A stretch of DNA of 64,000 nucleotides, from positions 62,001 through 126,000 of the forward strand of contig CAUEEP010000700.1 in the NCBI GenBank assembly GCA_958450365.1, written 5' to 3'. The position numbers were made by a program, and so were the translations under genes. This DNA is from Mesorhabditis belari (Eukaryota > Nematoda > Chromadorea > Rhabditida > Rhabditidae). Within the stretch, counting starts at the first letter, position 1. Each line of letters begins with the position of its first letter. The notes under the pieces are model-generated. The model had not been told where the DNA came from. It saw only the letters and a program-made list of their open reading frames with translations, and did not search any database. Positions 30,329 through 40,450 of this stretch are shown piece by piece.

Positions 30329-33300
30329 TAAGTTTATTTCAGTGCATGATGGGCATGGTACAAAACCCCAGCCGGTCTATCACAACGGATTAAAATACAG
30401 GAAATGTATGAACCCACATTTAAGAAAACATAGGGTATATGCAAACACAGAACGGGTTGAATAAGGAATAGTAGATGGGCCTAGTGAATTAGGAAACCAT
30501 GAGAAGAGGTATGCACAGATAGAAATGTTGAGTAGAATATAGAACATTAGAGCAGAAAGCAATAAATGTTATGAACCTATAGGAATACACAAGACTACAT
30601 GAAAGTCAGAATGAAAGTTAGATATGAGAGATATGTGAGATGCATTATCACAGATATTTGATCGCAAGGCAAGATAGGGATGATTTTGGCTAGGAGGAAA
30701 CAAAAGAGAAAGACAACAAGAAAGCAAGAAAGAAGAGAAGGCGAAGAACTCAAGGGTCGTATTGGCGGTCTCCAGTGATGTGTTCGACGTAGATGTCCCG
30801 GCTCCATTTCACGGCATCCGACACCATCAGCTTCTTCATGAGACGTGCGTAGCGGAAGGAAACACCAAGCTTCTTGAGGAGTTCGTCGTTGGCGAGATCC
30901 CATCCACCGAGCGGGCCGACCACGAAAGCGTCGAGGATCACCGAGTAGCCGAGAGCTTCGAAGTGCTGGGCGATCGTTTGGTACTTGCGTTGTTTTTCTT
31001 GGCGGGCAGCTAGGAAGGCTTCGGGTCGGTTCTCGAATGGCATCGTGACGTCGATGAGTTGCACCGTCTTGAGGGTTGAGTCGATGATCAAGATGTCGGG
31101 CCGGAATTTCGCATCGAAGTTGGGCACGTGTTGGTTGAGTCGGACTTGGCTTGTGACTGGCGGCTTGAGGGCTTTGACGAGACGGTCGACGATGGCATTG
31201 TGTCGGCGGGTGATTGCAACCATGTGCGGGTTGCAGTGGCACAGCACATGGGGCAGAGTTTCGTTTGGATGAGCACATCGTCGGCACCGTCTGTCGCCTG
31301 GACCGAAGCGTCGAGTCCCGTTGAGTGGCACGCAGTCGAGTCGGGCACGGTGAAGGAAGCGCCAGTCAGCGAAGCGGGTGAAGGAGCCGTCACGCATGAA
31401 GTGGTTGGAAGAAGTGGAGAGCGTGGTGACGGTGTAGACCTTCCCTTGATCCGGCTTTGCGAGAAGTTGGCGGAGATGGTAGTCGCGGATGGCACTTCGG
31501 AGAGTCGTTTCGACGGTACGCGGTGGGATGTTGGAGCCGTTCAGTTGGAGCGTGAGTTGGTCGACGAGCCACACCCATTGCACAGCCATGAACTTGTGGA
31601 GGCTACGGGTAGCCACTCGGAGACGAGACCACATCGAAGAGAGGTCGGAAGAAGCTCGGGCAAAGTCTCCATCGAGTCGGCCATTGAGGTAGTCGGCAAG
31701 TTCTTCGTTGGAGGCGGCACGACGGAGCTTCTTCTTGACCACGTCTCGGAGCTGTGGATAGGCGATGGGCTGCATGTTGGCCGTGGAGAGCAGGCGGAGG
31801 GCGTGGACGAGTTGGAACACATCAGCGAGCGGGTTCATTTGAAGGAAGCCGAGTCCACCCATCTGATTGGAGAGGTAAACCACTTCCGGGCTGCCACGTG
31901 ACGGGAGATTGAGCCACTTCTTGCCGAGAGCCTTCAGCTTGTTGTCGAATTCGGTCAGAGGCTCCTTTGGGACGACACCGTTCTTCAGATGGAAGGAGAG
32001 GCATGGGAGTACGAACGTGTTGACCGCATCAGCTTTCTGCCATGGTGCAAGAAGAGATTTGTCGATTGACTCGATGTGGTTTGTCATCTTCTGCAGGGCA
32101 AGTTCGGCGGATGGGGCGCGGTGGTATCCCGTGGGTACTCCCAGGTGTTCGTAGGTGTCGTCTTCTTTGAGCATGACCATTGGCTTGGCTTGGATGTTGA
32201 ATGGCACTGGAAGGGCGGTGTGTTGGCGACCATCGATGACGAGTGAAGCACACTTCTTGGCGTTGAAGGCGAGTCCAGACCAGGAGGCGACGGTGGTGAC
32301 CATATCGAGCATGTCGTGTAGGCGAACCGAGCTTTTGGCGACGAGGGCGATGTCATCGGCGTACGCGAGTACGTCGATGTGTTGTCCGTTGAGTTGGTAC
32401 CCACACTGTTGGTCGTGTAGGGCACGGAGCATCGGTTCGAGGGCCAGGTTGAAAACAATGGGGCTGAGTGGGCACCCTTGTTTCACCCCGGCTTGGATTC
32501 GGATGGCATCGGTTGGTCCGTCGGAGCTCCTGATCGTGGTGGAGGCGTTGGAGTAGAGTCGCTTCACCGTCTCGATGGAGTTGTCGTGGAGGCCAGCAAA
32601 CTTCAGTGACTCGAAGAGCATCTCGTGTGGGACGGAGCCGAAGGCATTGGTGAGGTCCAGCCACGAGATGGCTACGGTTTGGCGAGTCCTTCGGGCGTCA
32701 TTGATCACCGTCTGGAGTGTGAAGTTGTGCTCGGCGCATCCGTCGACCGCCATGAAGCCTTTCTGCGACGATGAGACACGTTGGTGGCGGGCTGCCCAGG
32801 ATCCAAGACGGGCGGAGAGGCATGAGGCGTAGGTCTTGGCAATCGTGTTAGAGAGGGTGATGGGCCTCCAGTTGCCAACGTCCGTCTTGTCTCCTTTCTT
32901 GTGGATGAGGATCGTCGCAGATTCGTTCCAGGTGGCCGGTACACATCGAAGTCGGTGGATGGTGTTGAAGAGCGTTGAGAGGATGTGAGCACCGATGTCG
33001 AACTTCTTCCAGGACACGTAGCGAATGCCATCTGGGCCGGGAGCCGTGTTGGAGCAGCGGACGAGGCGTTTCCACACTTCTTCAGGGGTGAAGTCGGTGG
33101 AGAACGGGTCGGCCTCGTCGGCTGGGATTGGCTTGACTTGTGGCGGCACCAGGGCTGGCATTGGTCCTACGAGTGGAGGTGATGGGCCGAAGACTTGCGT
33201 GAAGTGTTGATGTAGAGTTGTTTTGTCGATGGCGCAAAACGGTGAATCAGCGTCGACCACTTCCCGGAAGGCGCGTGGACGAGAAGATCGATAGAGCTTC

Positions 33301-33986
33301 TGTATCCTCGCGGCGTCCTTCGGGTTGTAGGTTTGTCTCGGAGGCGGCTTTCGGCGGTTGGGTTGGCCTTGAGCACGCGGAGGTGGTCGAGAGGGGGCTT
33401 TTTCACCGTCTGCTTGGCAGGTCTTCTTCTTCACTTCACGGATCAGGTCGGCGAGTGTGGCGTCGAGTTCGACTTCGGTGCTGACGGCTTCGATGCGGCG
33501 GCACCATTCTTGTTGATGTTGGGTACGTCTGTGCAGTTGTGGCGGTGGCGTAGAAGCGTGTGGATGTGGAGGACCAGGAAGCGGCGAAGAGGCGTTCGTC
33601 AGCATCGGTGTTGGCGGCACGGGCAAGACAGGCTCAGACACAGACTCACGTGGTGGCACGATTGGCACCTGCACACGTGGTGGCACGATTGGCGCCTGCG
33701 CTGGCTGAGCTGTCAGTACTGGCCCGGGGGCTACTGGCACTGCGCACTTCTTCTGATGGCGATTGCATTCCTTGGCGGTCGTGAAGAGGCGACGACATCC
33801 CCGGCAGCGGAAGATGATCCGCTTTCGGTGGACGTCGCGCAGGTGTCGGGTGAGTCCTCCTTGCATCACGTACGGCTTCTTGTCGCAGAGACGGCATTGG
33901 TAGGTGGTGTCGAGATGGGGCAGGTCGAGTGGATATTGGTCATCGTCGATGTCGTTCTGATCGTTGGTGAGCGTTCCCGGTTGTCC
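30329..33986 (-). mobile_element. Family B2/B1 mosaic retrotransposon, 5' end replaced by the U2 3' flank
   Basis: The 3' end is B1 type, after the U2 block 30308-30328. At 33986 the element sequence stops within the leader before the zinc fingers and continues in sequence just 3' of U2; the shared bases are TGTCC. The zinc-finger part (above about 33700) matches B2, the remainder B1, so it is also an internal recombinant. Confidence 0.87.
30750..33986 (-). CDS. Open B-family frame: zinc fingers, RT, endonuclease, without native start
   Basis: The frame is uninterrupted from GQPGTLTNDQND to GDRQYDP, covering both zinc fingers, the complete RT (YADDIALVA), CCHC and the endonuclease with RPDILIID and IDVTMPFE: about 1075 native residues. 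The frame formally continues to 34085, but those 30-odd codons are the U2 gene itself read in sense direction and are not a real N-terminus. With the leader missing, activity is doubtful, though the enzymatic domains look undamaged. Confidence 0.85.
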   Translation of the reverse strand, partial: GQPGTLTNDQNDIDDDQYPLDLPHLDTTYQCRLCDKKPYVMQGGLTRHLRDVHRKRIIFRCRGCRRLFTTAKECNRHQKKCAVPVAPGPVLTAQPAQAPIVPPRVQVPIVPPRESVSEPVLPVPPTPMLTNASSPLPGPPHPHASTPPPQLHRRTQHQQEWCRRIEAVSTEVELDATLADLIREVKKKTCQADGEKAPSRPPPRAQGQPNRRKPPPRQTYNPKDAARIQKLYRSSRPRAFREVVDADSPFCAIDKTTLHQHFTQVFGPSPPLVGPMPALVPPQVKPIPADEADPFSTDFTPEEVWKRLVRCSNTAPGPDGIRYVSWKKFDIGAHILSTLFNTIHRLRCVPATWNESATILIHKKGDKTDVGNWRPITLSNTIAKTYASCLSARLGSWAARHQRVSSSQKGFMAVDGCAEHNFTLQTVINDARRTRQTVAISWLDLTNAFGSVPHEMLFESLKFAGLHDNSIETVKRLYSNASTTIRSSDGPTDAIRIQAGVKQGCPLSPIVFNLALEPMLRALHDQQCGYQLNGQHIDVLAYADDIALVAKSSVRLHDMLDMVTTVASWSGLAFNAKKCASLVIDGRQHTALPVPFNIQAKPMVMLKEDDTYEHLGVPTGYHRAPSAELALQKMTNHIESIDKSLLAPWQKADAVNTFVLPCLSFHLKNGVVPKEPLTEFDNKLKALGKKWLNLPSRGSPEVVYLSNQMGGLGFLQMNPLADVFQLVHALRLLSTANMQPIAYPQLRDVVKKKLRRAASNEELADYLNGRLDGDFARASSDLSSMWSRLRVATRSLHKFMAVQWVWLVDQLTLQLNGSNIPPRTVETTLRSAIRDYHLRQLLAKPDQGKVYTVTTLSTSSNHFMRDGSFTRFADWRFLHRARLDCVPLNGTRRFGPGDRRCRRCAHPNETLPHVLCHCNPHMVAITRRHNAIVDRLVKALKPPVTSQVRLNQHVPNFDAKFRPDILIIDSTLKTVQLIDVTMPFENRPEAFLAARQEKQRKYQTIAQHFEALGYSVILDAFVVGPLGGWDLANDELLKKLGVSFRYARLMKKLMVSDAVKWSRDIYVEHITGDRQYDP

Positions 33987-34000
33987 CCCATCACTGGGGG

Positions 34001-34185
34001 TGTGCGCCGATCCCGCCAGTAAGTGCAATAGCGGGCCGACGCTGTACGGCGAGAAGCAAGCTTCTACAAACCGTACCCGTTCCAAAAATTGATTAATCTC
34101 GATGAGTTCAATAGAACTCGTACCGGAGATTAAGCCGATAAGAACAGATACTACACATTGATCTTAGCCAGAGGCCAGAAGCGAT
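34001..34185 (-). ncRNA. U2 small nuclear RNA gene, the only intact copy
   Basis: U2 nt 1 is at 34185 (ATCGCTTCTGGCC). In order follow stem I, GTAGTA for branch-site pairing (nt 32-38), the nt 37-57 block targeted by the retrotransposons, stem IIb, the Sm site AATTTTTGG and two 3' stem-loops, about 185 nt in all. It keeps the native 5' flank, while its 3' flank is native for only some 14 bp before element sequence starts. U2 snRNA pairs with the intron branch point in the spliceosome. The 3' end is approximate. Adequate transcription would depend on promoter elements beyond 34185, which are present. Confidence 0.94.
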
Positions 34186-34959
34186 ACAGAACGAGAGAAA
34201 GGGAGCGGTATCTATTGGGCAGGGATCCCAGAAAGAGGCCGAGTCGCGACGCGCACAAAGAACGCGCGTGGTCGAGTGTTTTTTTCGTCAATTTCACCAA
34301 TTTGATGGTTGTCATTCCCTTTCGATACCGCAAGAATGTGTGATTTGATGGTTGTACGGAGATTGGCTTTTATTTTGACTATCAGGCAACATCAACGTCA
34401 ATTTTGTAGCGTCACATCCCTTGTTTCCCATAATTACAAATCGCTGTGTTTCGTCTTCTGATAAATTATTCAAACGAAAAGTAACAGCACTTCCTTTAAA
34501 GAACATCCTTTAAATTCACTGCATTGTTTGAAAGTTCGTAATCAATGTATTTCGATGATTCTTGTTGGAGTTTTCGCATTTGATGAATTTCAATTTTGAT
34601 CAATTTCGACTCAATTTCACCACTACAACAAGACCTATTTTTCAAAATTTTTTCCACCATATAGTGGAAGAGTTTCGCACCCACTGATTCACTGAAAGTG
34701 AATCAGTGGCCCTCGCGCCGAAAAAACGCTCATTTTTTTTGGGTAACAATGTACGTACGGTATAAAAATGTAGTTACGGTATAATGGCTATTAATGGCTA
34801 CTATACGGTAGTTTGAAGGGGAAGAAAAACCCCTGCGCTTCGTCGCCACTCATTGATTACCGTAAATGATTAAAAATGAATCGAACGAACCGACTTGATG
34901 ACAAAATGAAACGAACAGCACGAAAGCCTTTCCACTTCACTCTCAACTTTCGCATTCCC
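34186..34959. other. Spacer between U2 5' end and SL1 3' end (unit 3)
   Basis: Same spacer as in units 1 and 2, with only a few base changes (such as GTAGTTACGG for GTAGGTACGG near 34772). The hairpin at 34681-34709 is unchanged. No further gene is seen. Confidence 0.7.
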
Positions 34960-35050
34960 TTTGTGCATCCCCTTGCGTTCCAAAATTTTATCAAGACACT
35001 TTTACAAGGTCTTGGGGTTAATGCTAACCTCAAACTTGGGTAATTAAACC
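34960..35050 (-). pseudogene. SL1 RNA gene, copy 3, with deleted 3' stem-loop
   Basis: The 22-nt leader (35029-35050), donor and Sm site are intact, but nine bases are missing so that GCATCCCCTTG runs directly into CGTTCC: one arm of the stem-loop next to the Sm site is gone. SL RNA stability and 3' end formation depend on this stem in other nematodes, so this copy is likely defective. Confidence 0.85.
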
Positions 35051-35177
35051 GAAGTGGGAGATCTCTGTCGCGCTATGTGTAGAGGTCGTAGGCCAGTAGC
35101 CGCTTTTTCCTACGAGACACACAAAAGGTGCACACAGTCGCGTCGTCTCGCGTCTCTTCGGTGATAAAGGATAGCTT

Positions 35178-35208
<31 letters not shown>

Positions 35209-35275
35209 CCTTTCTTTCCTTTCTTTCGTTTCTTTCCTTTCAACTATTTCAACCGTCTTTCACCGCCCAGCACTC

Positions 35276-35394
35276 GCTTACGACCATACCACGTTGAAAA
35301 CACGGCATCCCGTCCGATCTGCCAAGTTAAGCAACGTTGGGCTCGGTTAGTACTTGGATCGGAGACGGCTTGGGAATCCCGAGTGTCGTAAGCT
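35276..35394 (+). rRNA. 5S ribosomal RNA gene, copy 3
   Basis: Identical over 119 bp to the other two copies as far as I can see, with the internal promoter and T5 terminator. It belongs to the unit whose SL1 is damaged and whose downstream U2 is interrupted. Confidence 0.97.
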
Positions 35395-35515
35395 TTTTGC
35401 TTTTCGCCGGTAGAGTAAAGATGATGGTTTGCTTGTAGGTTTCGATAAAATAAAGGAAGACTGTCGCTTTGCGCTTTGTTTTTCGTTCTTTATTTTGTTC
35501 CCCATCACTGGGGGG

Positions 35516-35663
35516 TGTGCGCCGATCCCGCCAGTAAGTGCAATAGCGGGCCGACGCTGTACGGCGAGAAGCAAGCTTCTACAAACCGTACCCGTTCCAA
35601 AAATTGATTAATCTCGATGAGTTCAATAGAACTCGTACCGGAGATTAAGCCGATAAGAACAGA
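35516..35663 (-). pseudogene. U2 snRNA 3' part (nt ~38-185), cut off by an element
   Basis: Sm site and 3' stem-loops are present. The family A element 3' end starts at 35664 one base earlier in the target block than most copies, as at 4534. Confidence 0.88.
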
Positions 35664-35742
35664 GGAAGTTTATTCAGATAATGCTTTTGAAATTTCAATA
35701 ATATATGTTGCCCGATGGCATAATTGATGAATACAAATACAG

Positions 35743-38010
35743 TCAGAAGTATTTGCATAGGAAAATCAGATAGGTTAAATGAATCATAATAGCATATATT
35801 GAAAAATTGGTCTGAGAGACGACAATTTTAGGAAAGTTGAAAAATATAATCAGTAGTAATAGATGTAAGACAACAAGTAGGGCTTCTCTCTGCTCACTGT
35901 GATATTGCTTGTTTCCGGTGAGGTGCTCCACGTAGATATCCCGTGACCATTTGATCGCATCCGAGACCATCAGTTTCTTCATGAGTTGACCATATCGCAG
36001 TGAGACGCCGAGTTTCCTAAGTATAACATCATTAGTTAAGCACCATCCACCAAGAGGGCCGACCGTAAAAGCATCCAGATAGACGTCGTAGTTCAGGGCA
36101 CGGAGCTGGTTGGAGATGTCGTCGTACTCCCGAAGCTTCTCTTGTCTGGAGTTGATGAAGGCGTCCACTCGGTTCTCGAAGGGCATTGTTACGTCGATGA
36201 TGGTCACCGTCTTGGCTTGGTGGTCCTGGATGACAAGGTCGGGCCGTAGGTCGGAGTTAATGCCTGGAACTTGTTGGTTAATACGCATTAGTGAAGTTTC
36301 AGGAATCTTAACAGCCTTTACGAGTCGGTCCAAGATGGCGTTGTGTCTTCGGGTGATCGTGGCGAAATGGGGCTTGCAATGGCACAATACGTGGGGAGGA
36401 GTTTCGGACGCGTGTCCACATCGCTTGCAACTTTTGTTTCCATTACCAAATCTCTTAGTGGCATTCAGGGGGACACAGTCCAAACGTGCTCGATGGATAA
36501 ATCTCCAGTCTGCAAAACGGGTGAATTGACCCGTTTGCAGAAAGTGGTTCGAGCAGTTTGAACTGGTCGTAAGGCTATAAACTTTTCCCTGATCCGGCTT
36601 GGAGATGAGGCTCTGTCGGTAGAACTCTCGGACAGCACAGCGAAGGGAGTATTCGACGGTTGAGGCTGGAAGTTGGGTTTTGTTTAATAAGAGGTTAACT
36701 TTTCCAGATTCCCATTTCCATTCGATGTCCATCTTCGCCTTCAGTCTTCGAGTCGCTTTGCGTAGTCGGATCCACATGTTGGTGATGTCGCTGGACTCAA
36801 GCCTGAAATCTCCTTCCATTGAACCGTTCAGATACTGAGTAATTTCTTGTTCGTTACGTATCGCCCTCCGAAGTCGTTTGGTCACCGTCTCGTGGAGGCA
36901 GGCTGCGGCGAAGTCCTTGACATCTGGTGAGGTGAGTAGTCGGAGGCCGTGCACAAGCTTGGAGACATCTGCGAGAACTGAAATTTTCTGTAGACCTAAA
37001 CCACCCATCTGACTAGAGAGGTAGAGGACTTCTGGGCTGGCGCGTTCCGGCAGATTCATCCATTTCTTGGCGACGGACTTGAGCTTGTTGTCGAATGCTG
37101 TAAGTGGTTTCTTAGCTACAACACCATTTTTTAGATGAAAAGAGATACACGGTAAAACAAATGTGTTGATGGCGTCGGCCTTCTGCCATGGAGCGAGTAA
37201 CGAGGAGTCGAGGGCGTCGAGCTGGGCGGTCATCTTCTCAATCACCTTCTGAGCGCTGGGAGCGGAGTGGTAGCCGGTTGGTGTGCCTAGGTGTTCATAT
37301 AGATCGTCCTCAGAGTGGACGGCTATAAACTCCCCTTGTACTCGTAGTTGGTTGTTGAGTGCTTTATTCTTCTTCCCATCGATGCAGAGGCTGGCGCACT
37401 TCTTCGAGTTGAACTTCAGCCCTAACCAGTCAGCTGCCGAGGAGACGACATCGAGTGTTTTCTGAAGTTGTGTTGGAGTACCTGTGATTACCGCAAGGTC
37501 GTCCGCGTATGCCAGCACATCCACATTTCGTCCATGCATCTTGTATCCGTTGTTGACTTGGGAGATGGCTCGGAGAAGAGGCTCAAGTGTTAAATTAAAG
37601 ATAATGGGTGACAAAGGGCAACCCTGCTTTACTCCTGCCTGAATTGGGATGTCGTTGGTCGGACCAGTGGAGCTTCGGATGGTTGTGGAGCAGTTGGCGT
37701 AGAGACGGCGGATGACATCGATTGCAGTGGTGCTGAGTCCGGCGTACTTGAGGGCACTGAAAATGGATTGATGTGGGACACTACCAAAAGCATTTGTTAA
37801 GTCAAGCCATGCCATTGAAACTTGTTTTCGGTTCCGTCGCGCGTCCACGATGGTCGATTGGAGAACGAAGTTGTGTTCCGCACATCCGTCGGCTGCCACG
37901 AAGCCCTTCTGCGATTTGGAGATACGTCCATGGCGGCTTGCCCACTTCCCAAGGCGATTTGCTAAAGTTGAAGTGTACACCTTTGAAATAGTGTTGGACA
38001 TGGAGATAGG
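35743..38010 (-). pseudogene. Family A RT and endonuclease after the deletion, stop codon lost
   Basis: An open frame of 752 aa from MSNTISKVYTSTLANRLG through SQKGFVAADGCAEHNF, WLDLTNAFGSVPH, GVKQGCPLSP, YADDLAVI, CKRCGHASETPPHVLCHC and IDVTMPFENR. The usual end NKQYVD is altered to NKQYHSEQRE and the frame runs on about 35 residues into the 3' UTR. RT fingers upstream of WRPISM are missing. Confidence 0.85.
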
Positions 38011-38020
38011 TCTCCAGTTG

Positions 38021-39652
38021 TTAACTTCGCTGGGCTGGGCGTGGACTCTTCGGCGGCGCGTCTCCCATCTTTGTTGTCTTCTTCGCCTCTTCCACGAGCT
38101 GTTCGAGCAGGGTGTCTAGATCTTGAGGATTAGTAACCCTATTAAACTTGTCCGTCCATTCCCGTTGATGTGGAGCTCCATTTGCGGCCATTGGTGGTGG
38201 CGGTTGAGGCATTGGAGGGCTCCTGAGCGGGGTCCGGTGGTGAATCGTGAAGGTGTTGTTCAGCTCGGCTGGTGGTGGGCTGGGTGGAGGCGTGGCGTGT
38301 AGTTGGCGAGCTGCGGCAGGTCCGGTGACTGGGGAACCGATGATTTCCTCAATTAGAATTTCATTAGGGATTTCTTTAGTAGTCTCATGAGAAAACTCTG
38401 GCCTCTGACCGTTCCTTTTGCGTGTTGCCTTCTTCTTGTAGCCGGGTGGAGGTGGGTGGGCATCCGGTGGCGATCCGATCTCAATTGAGTCATTATTCGC
38501 CTCCAACTGACCTCTCCGTTGTGTTGTTCCCTTCTTGCAGCTGGGGAGGTGTGGGTTGAAATCCCTCTTGCCGTGGAAGTGGGCCAGACATCGAGTGCAT
38601 TCGAAGACGAGCTTGGCGACGTGTATGCGGAGGTGCGCCTGTAAGCTTTTAATTGATTTAAGTTTGGCTGCGGCTGGAGCGACACATAGGCGACATCTGA
38701 GATCTATGCTTTCAATACTTTCTATATTTTCTATCTTGACTATGTAATCGTTAAAAAGCAGAGGGAACCCATCCTCGTCGCATGATTTCCTCAGGTGTTC
38801 GTCCGCCTTTTTCTTTGTGTCGAACTCCAGACCACAGCTCTTGCACCTAAACACAAACTCATCCTTCCAGCCGTGCTTGTTGCCGAGGTGCTTCTTGAGG
38901 TCCCCCTGCCGGATGTAGATGCCTTCACACCATTTGCACTTGAGACGTTCGTCGAGCGGCATATCCAGAAAGTATTTAGATAAGGTTTGGGTTAAATTAA
39001 ACCTCCCTGGATCCGCCATTCCAACGTCTTCGGTACTGTCTTCGGCGGGATGCCTGGAGATGTGTGAAGAGTGTGAAGAGACTTGGGAGATGGCATCGGG
39101 TGGGTTTTCTCCGTCGGTGGCGCCCGACATTAAATGGGGTTGACTCGGCAATGCTGCCTTACCAATACCACCATTCAAGCCGGTAATGTCGTGTCGCGCG
39201 TCGTGTGAGTCGGAATCGCGTCGGGGCACTTGTCGTCTTTCGTCGTTGATATTCGGTGATCGTCTCCGTCTCTCCGTCTCGGTGGCGCCCGGCATTAAAT
39301 GGGATTGTCTCGGCAATGCTGCCTTAACAAGTAAACCACTTAAGCCGATAAGGTCATCTTCGTCATCCCTGGGGTTAACATCCGGCGTGACGGGGTAGCT
39401 CAACCGCTTTTGATCGCAGGAGCTGGGGGCTAAAAATAAAGCCCCCCCGTCTTCCGAGCTAGTTAACGTCACAGGGGAATCGACGGCTTTTATAGACTGT
39501 GGCTGTCTGTCCTTGGAGGCGGCGGCGGAAGAGGCGACGAGGGAGGCTTCCCTTTGAAGTCGATGTAGACGCCTCGTGGTTCTCATAGTTCCAATCTCCG
39601 TGTTGTACTGTTCCAGCCTTACCCAGTATACACCGGTGCGTGACGTTAACAA
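38021..39652 (-). pseudogene. Family A zinc-finger N-terminal region, 543 aa
   Basis: Starts MLTSRTGVYWVRLEQYN, like the complete copy. Four fingers are preserved (CKWCEGIYIRQGDL, CKSCGLEFDTKK, CRLCVAPAAAKL, CTRCLAHFHGKR), followed by proline-rich linker. The frame ends at PRPAQRS, where the deletion joins it out of frame to the RT part. The protein could at most be a DNA-binding domain without enzymes. Confidence 0.82.
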
Positions 39653-39684
39653 GCGATAAACTTATTAAGCCGATAAGAACAGAT

Positions 39685-40450
39685 TTAGTTTATTCAGCGA
39701 ATGTTGATGGGCATGGTACGAACCCCAGCCGGTCTATCACAAGGTTTACAGTGAAGAGTCAATGAGAAATACAACCAATAGACAAATTGAGTTGCATACA
39801 TTCAGGAAATAAAGATGCTTATACCAGATAAAGTACTTGCATGAGATAGTCACAAACATTTTGAGGAAAAACAAAAAATGTTGCAAGAATAAGACATCAG
39901 AATCGAAAGGAAAAAGATGAATGATCGCTTCTTTGGACGTGGAGAGGCTCTTCAGGACCGTCGTGCAGGTGAGGGGAGTCGTCGGGCATGTTCACTATCC
40001 GATGGCGCCTAGGGTTTAGGCATTGAGCGGCGGCACCATCATCAAGATCGCAGGGGGCCGAATCTCTTCTTCTTCTTTGATGAGTCGCACATTTCTTCAC
40101 CGTCGGGGCCGGCAGGGTGTGAGACGAAAGGCGGACCATCCGGGCATCTTCAGGTGGTGCCTGGGGTTGGCATAAAGCGGCGGCACACACCATCAGAGTT
40201 TGGCAGACGGCAGCGTCGAATCAACATCCTTTCTTGGCAGCAGCGAAGTCTTGGAGAGGCGTGAGTCGAGAGGCGGGGCTCCCAGACATCTTCAGGTGGT
40301 GCCTAGGGTTTAGGCATTGCGCAGCGGCACACACCATCAGAGCCTGGGAGGGGGCAGCATCGGATCACCGTCCTTCTTTGGCAACAGAGAGTTCTTGACG
40401 AGAGGAGAACGACGAGATTCTTCACCATCAGCAGAGGGGCCCATGAAGAG
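39685..40450 (-). mobile_element. Family N non-coding element, 5' end replaced by the satellite
   Basis: Almost identical to 8626 onward (one TTC fewer near 40070) until CCATGAAGAG at 40450, where U2-derived satellite begins. The 3' end follows the U2 block 39664-39684. No ORF. Confidence 0.8.

Larger units (their letters stand above)
35664..39663 (-). mobile_element. Family A retrotransposon with internal deletion
   Basis: Both ends are present: U2 block 39664-39684 on the 5' side and U2 3' half on the other. Against the complete A copy at 9753-14314 it lacks roughly 500 bp around 38020, between the proline linker and the first RT motifs. It sits in the unit 3 U2 gene. Confidence 0.88.

Noticed and set aside
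34151..34684. Small ORFs in the 5S/SL1/U2 spacers
   Set aside because: Repeated in all three units but unlike any protein, overlapping RNA genes or promoter sequence.
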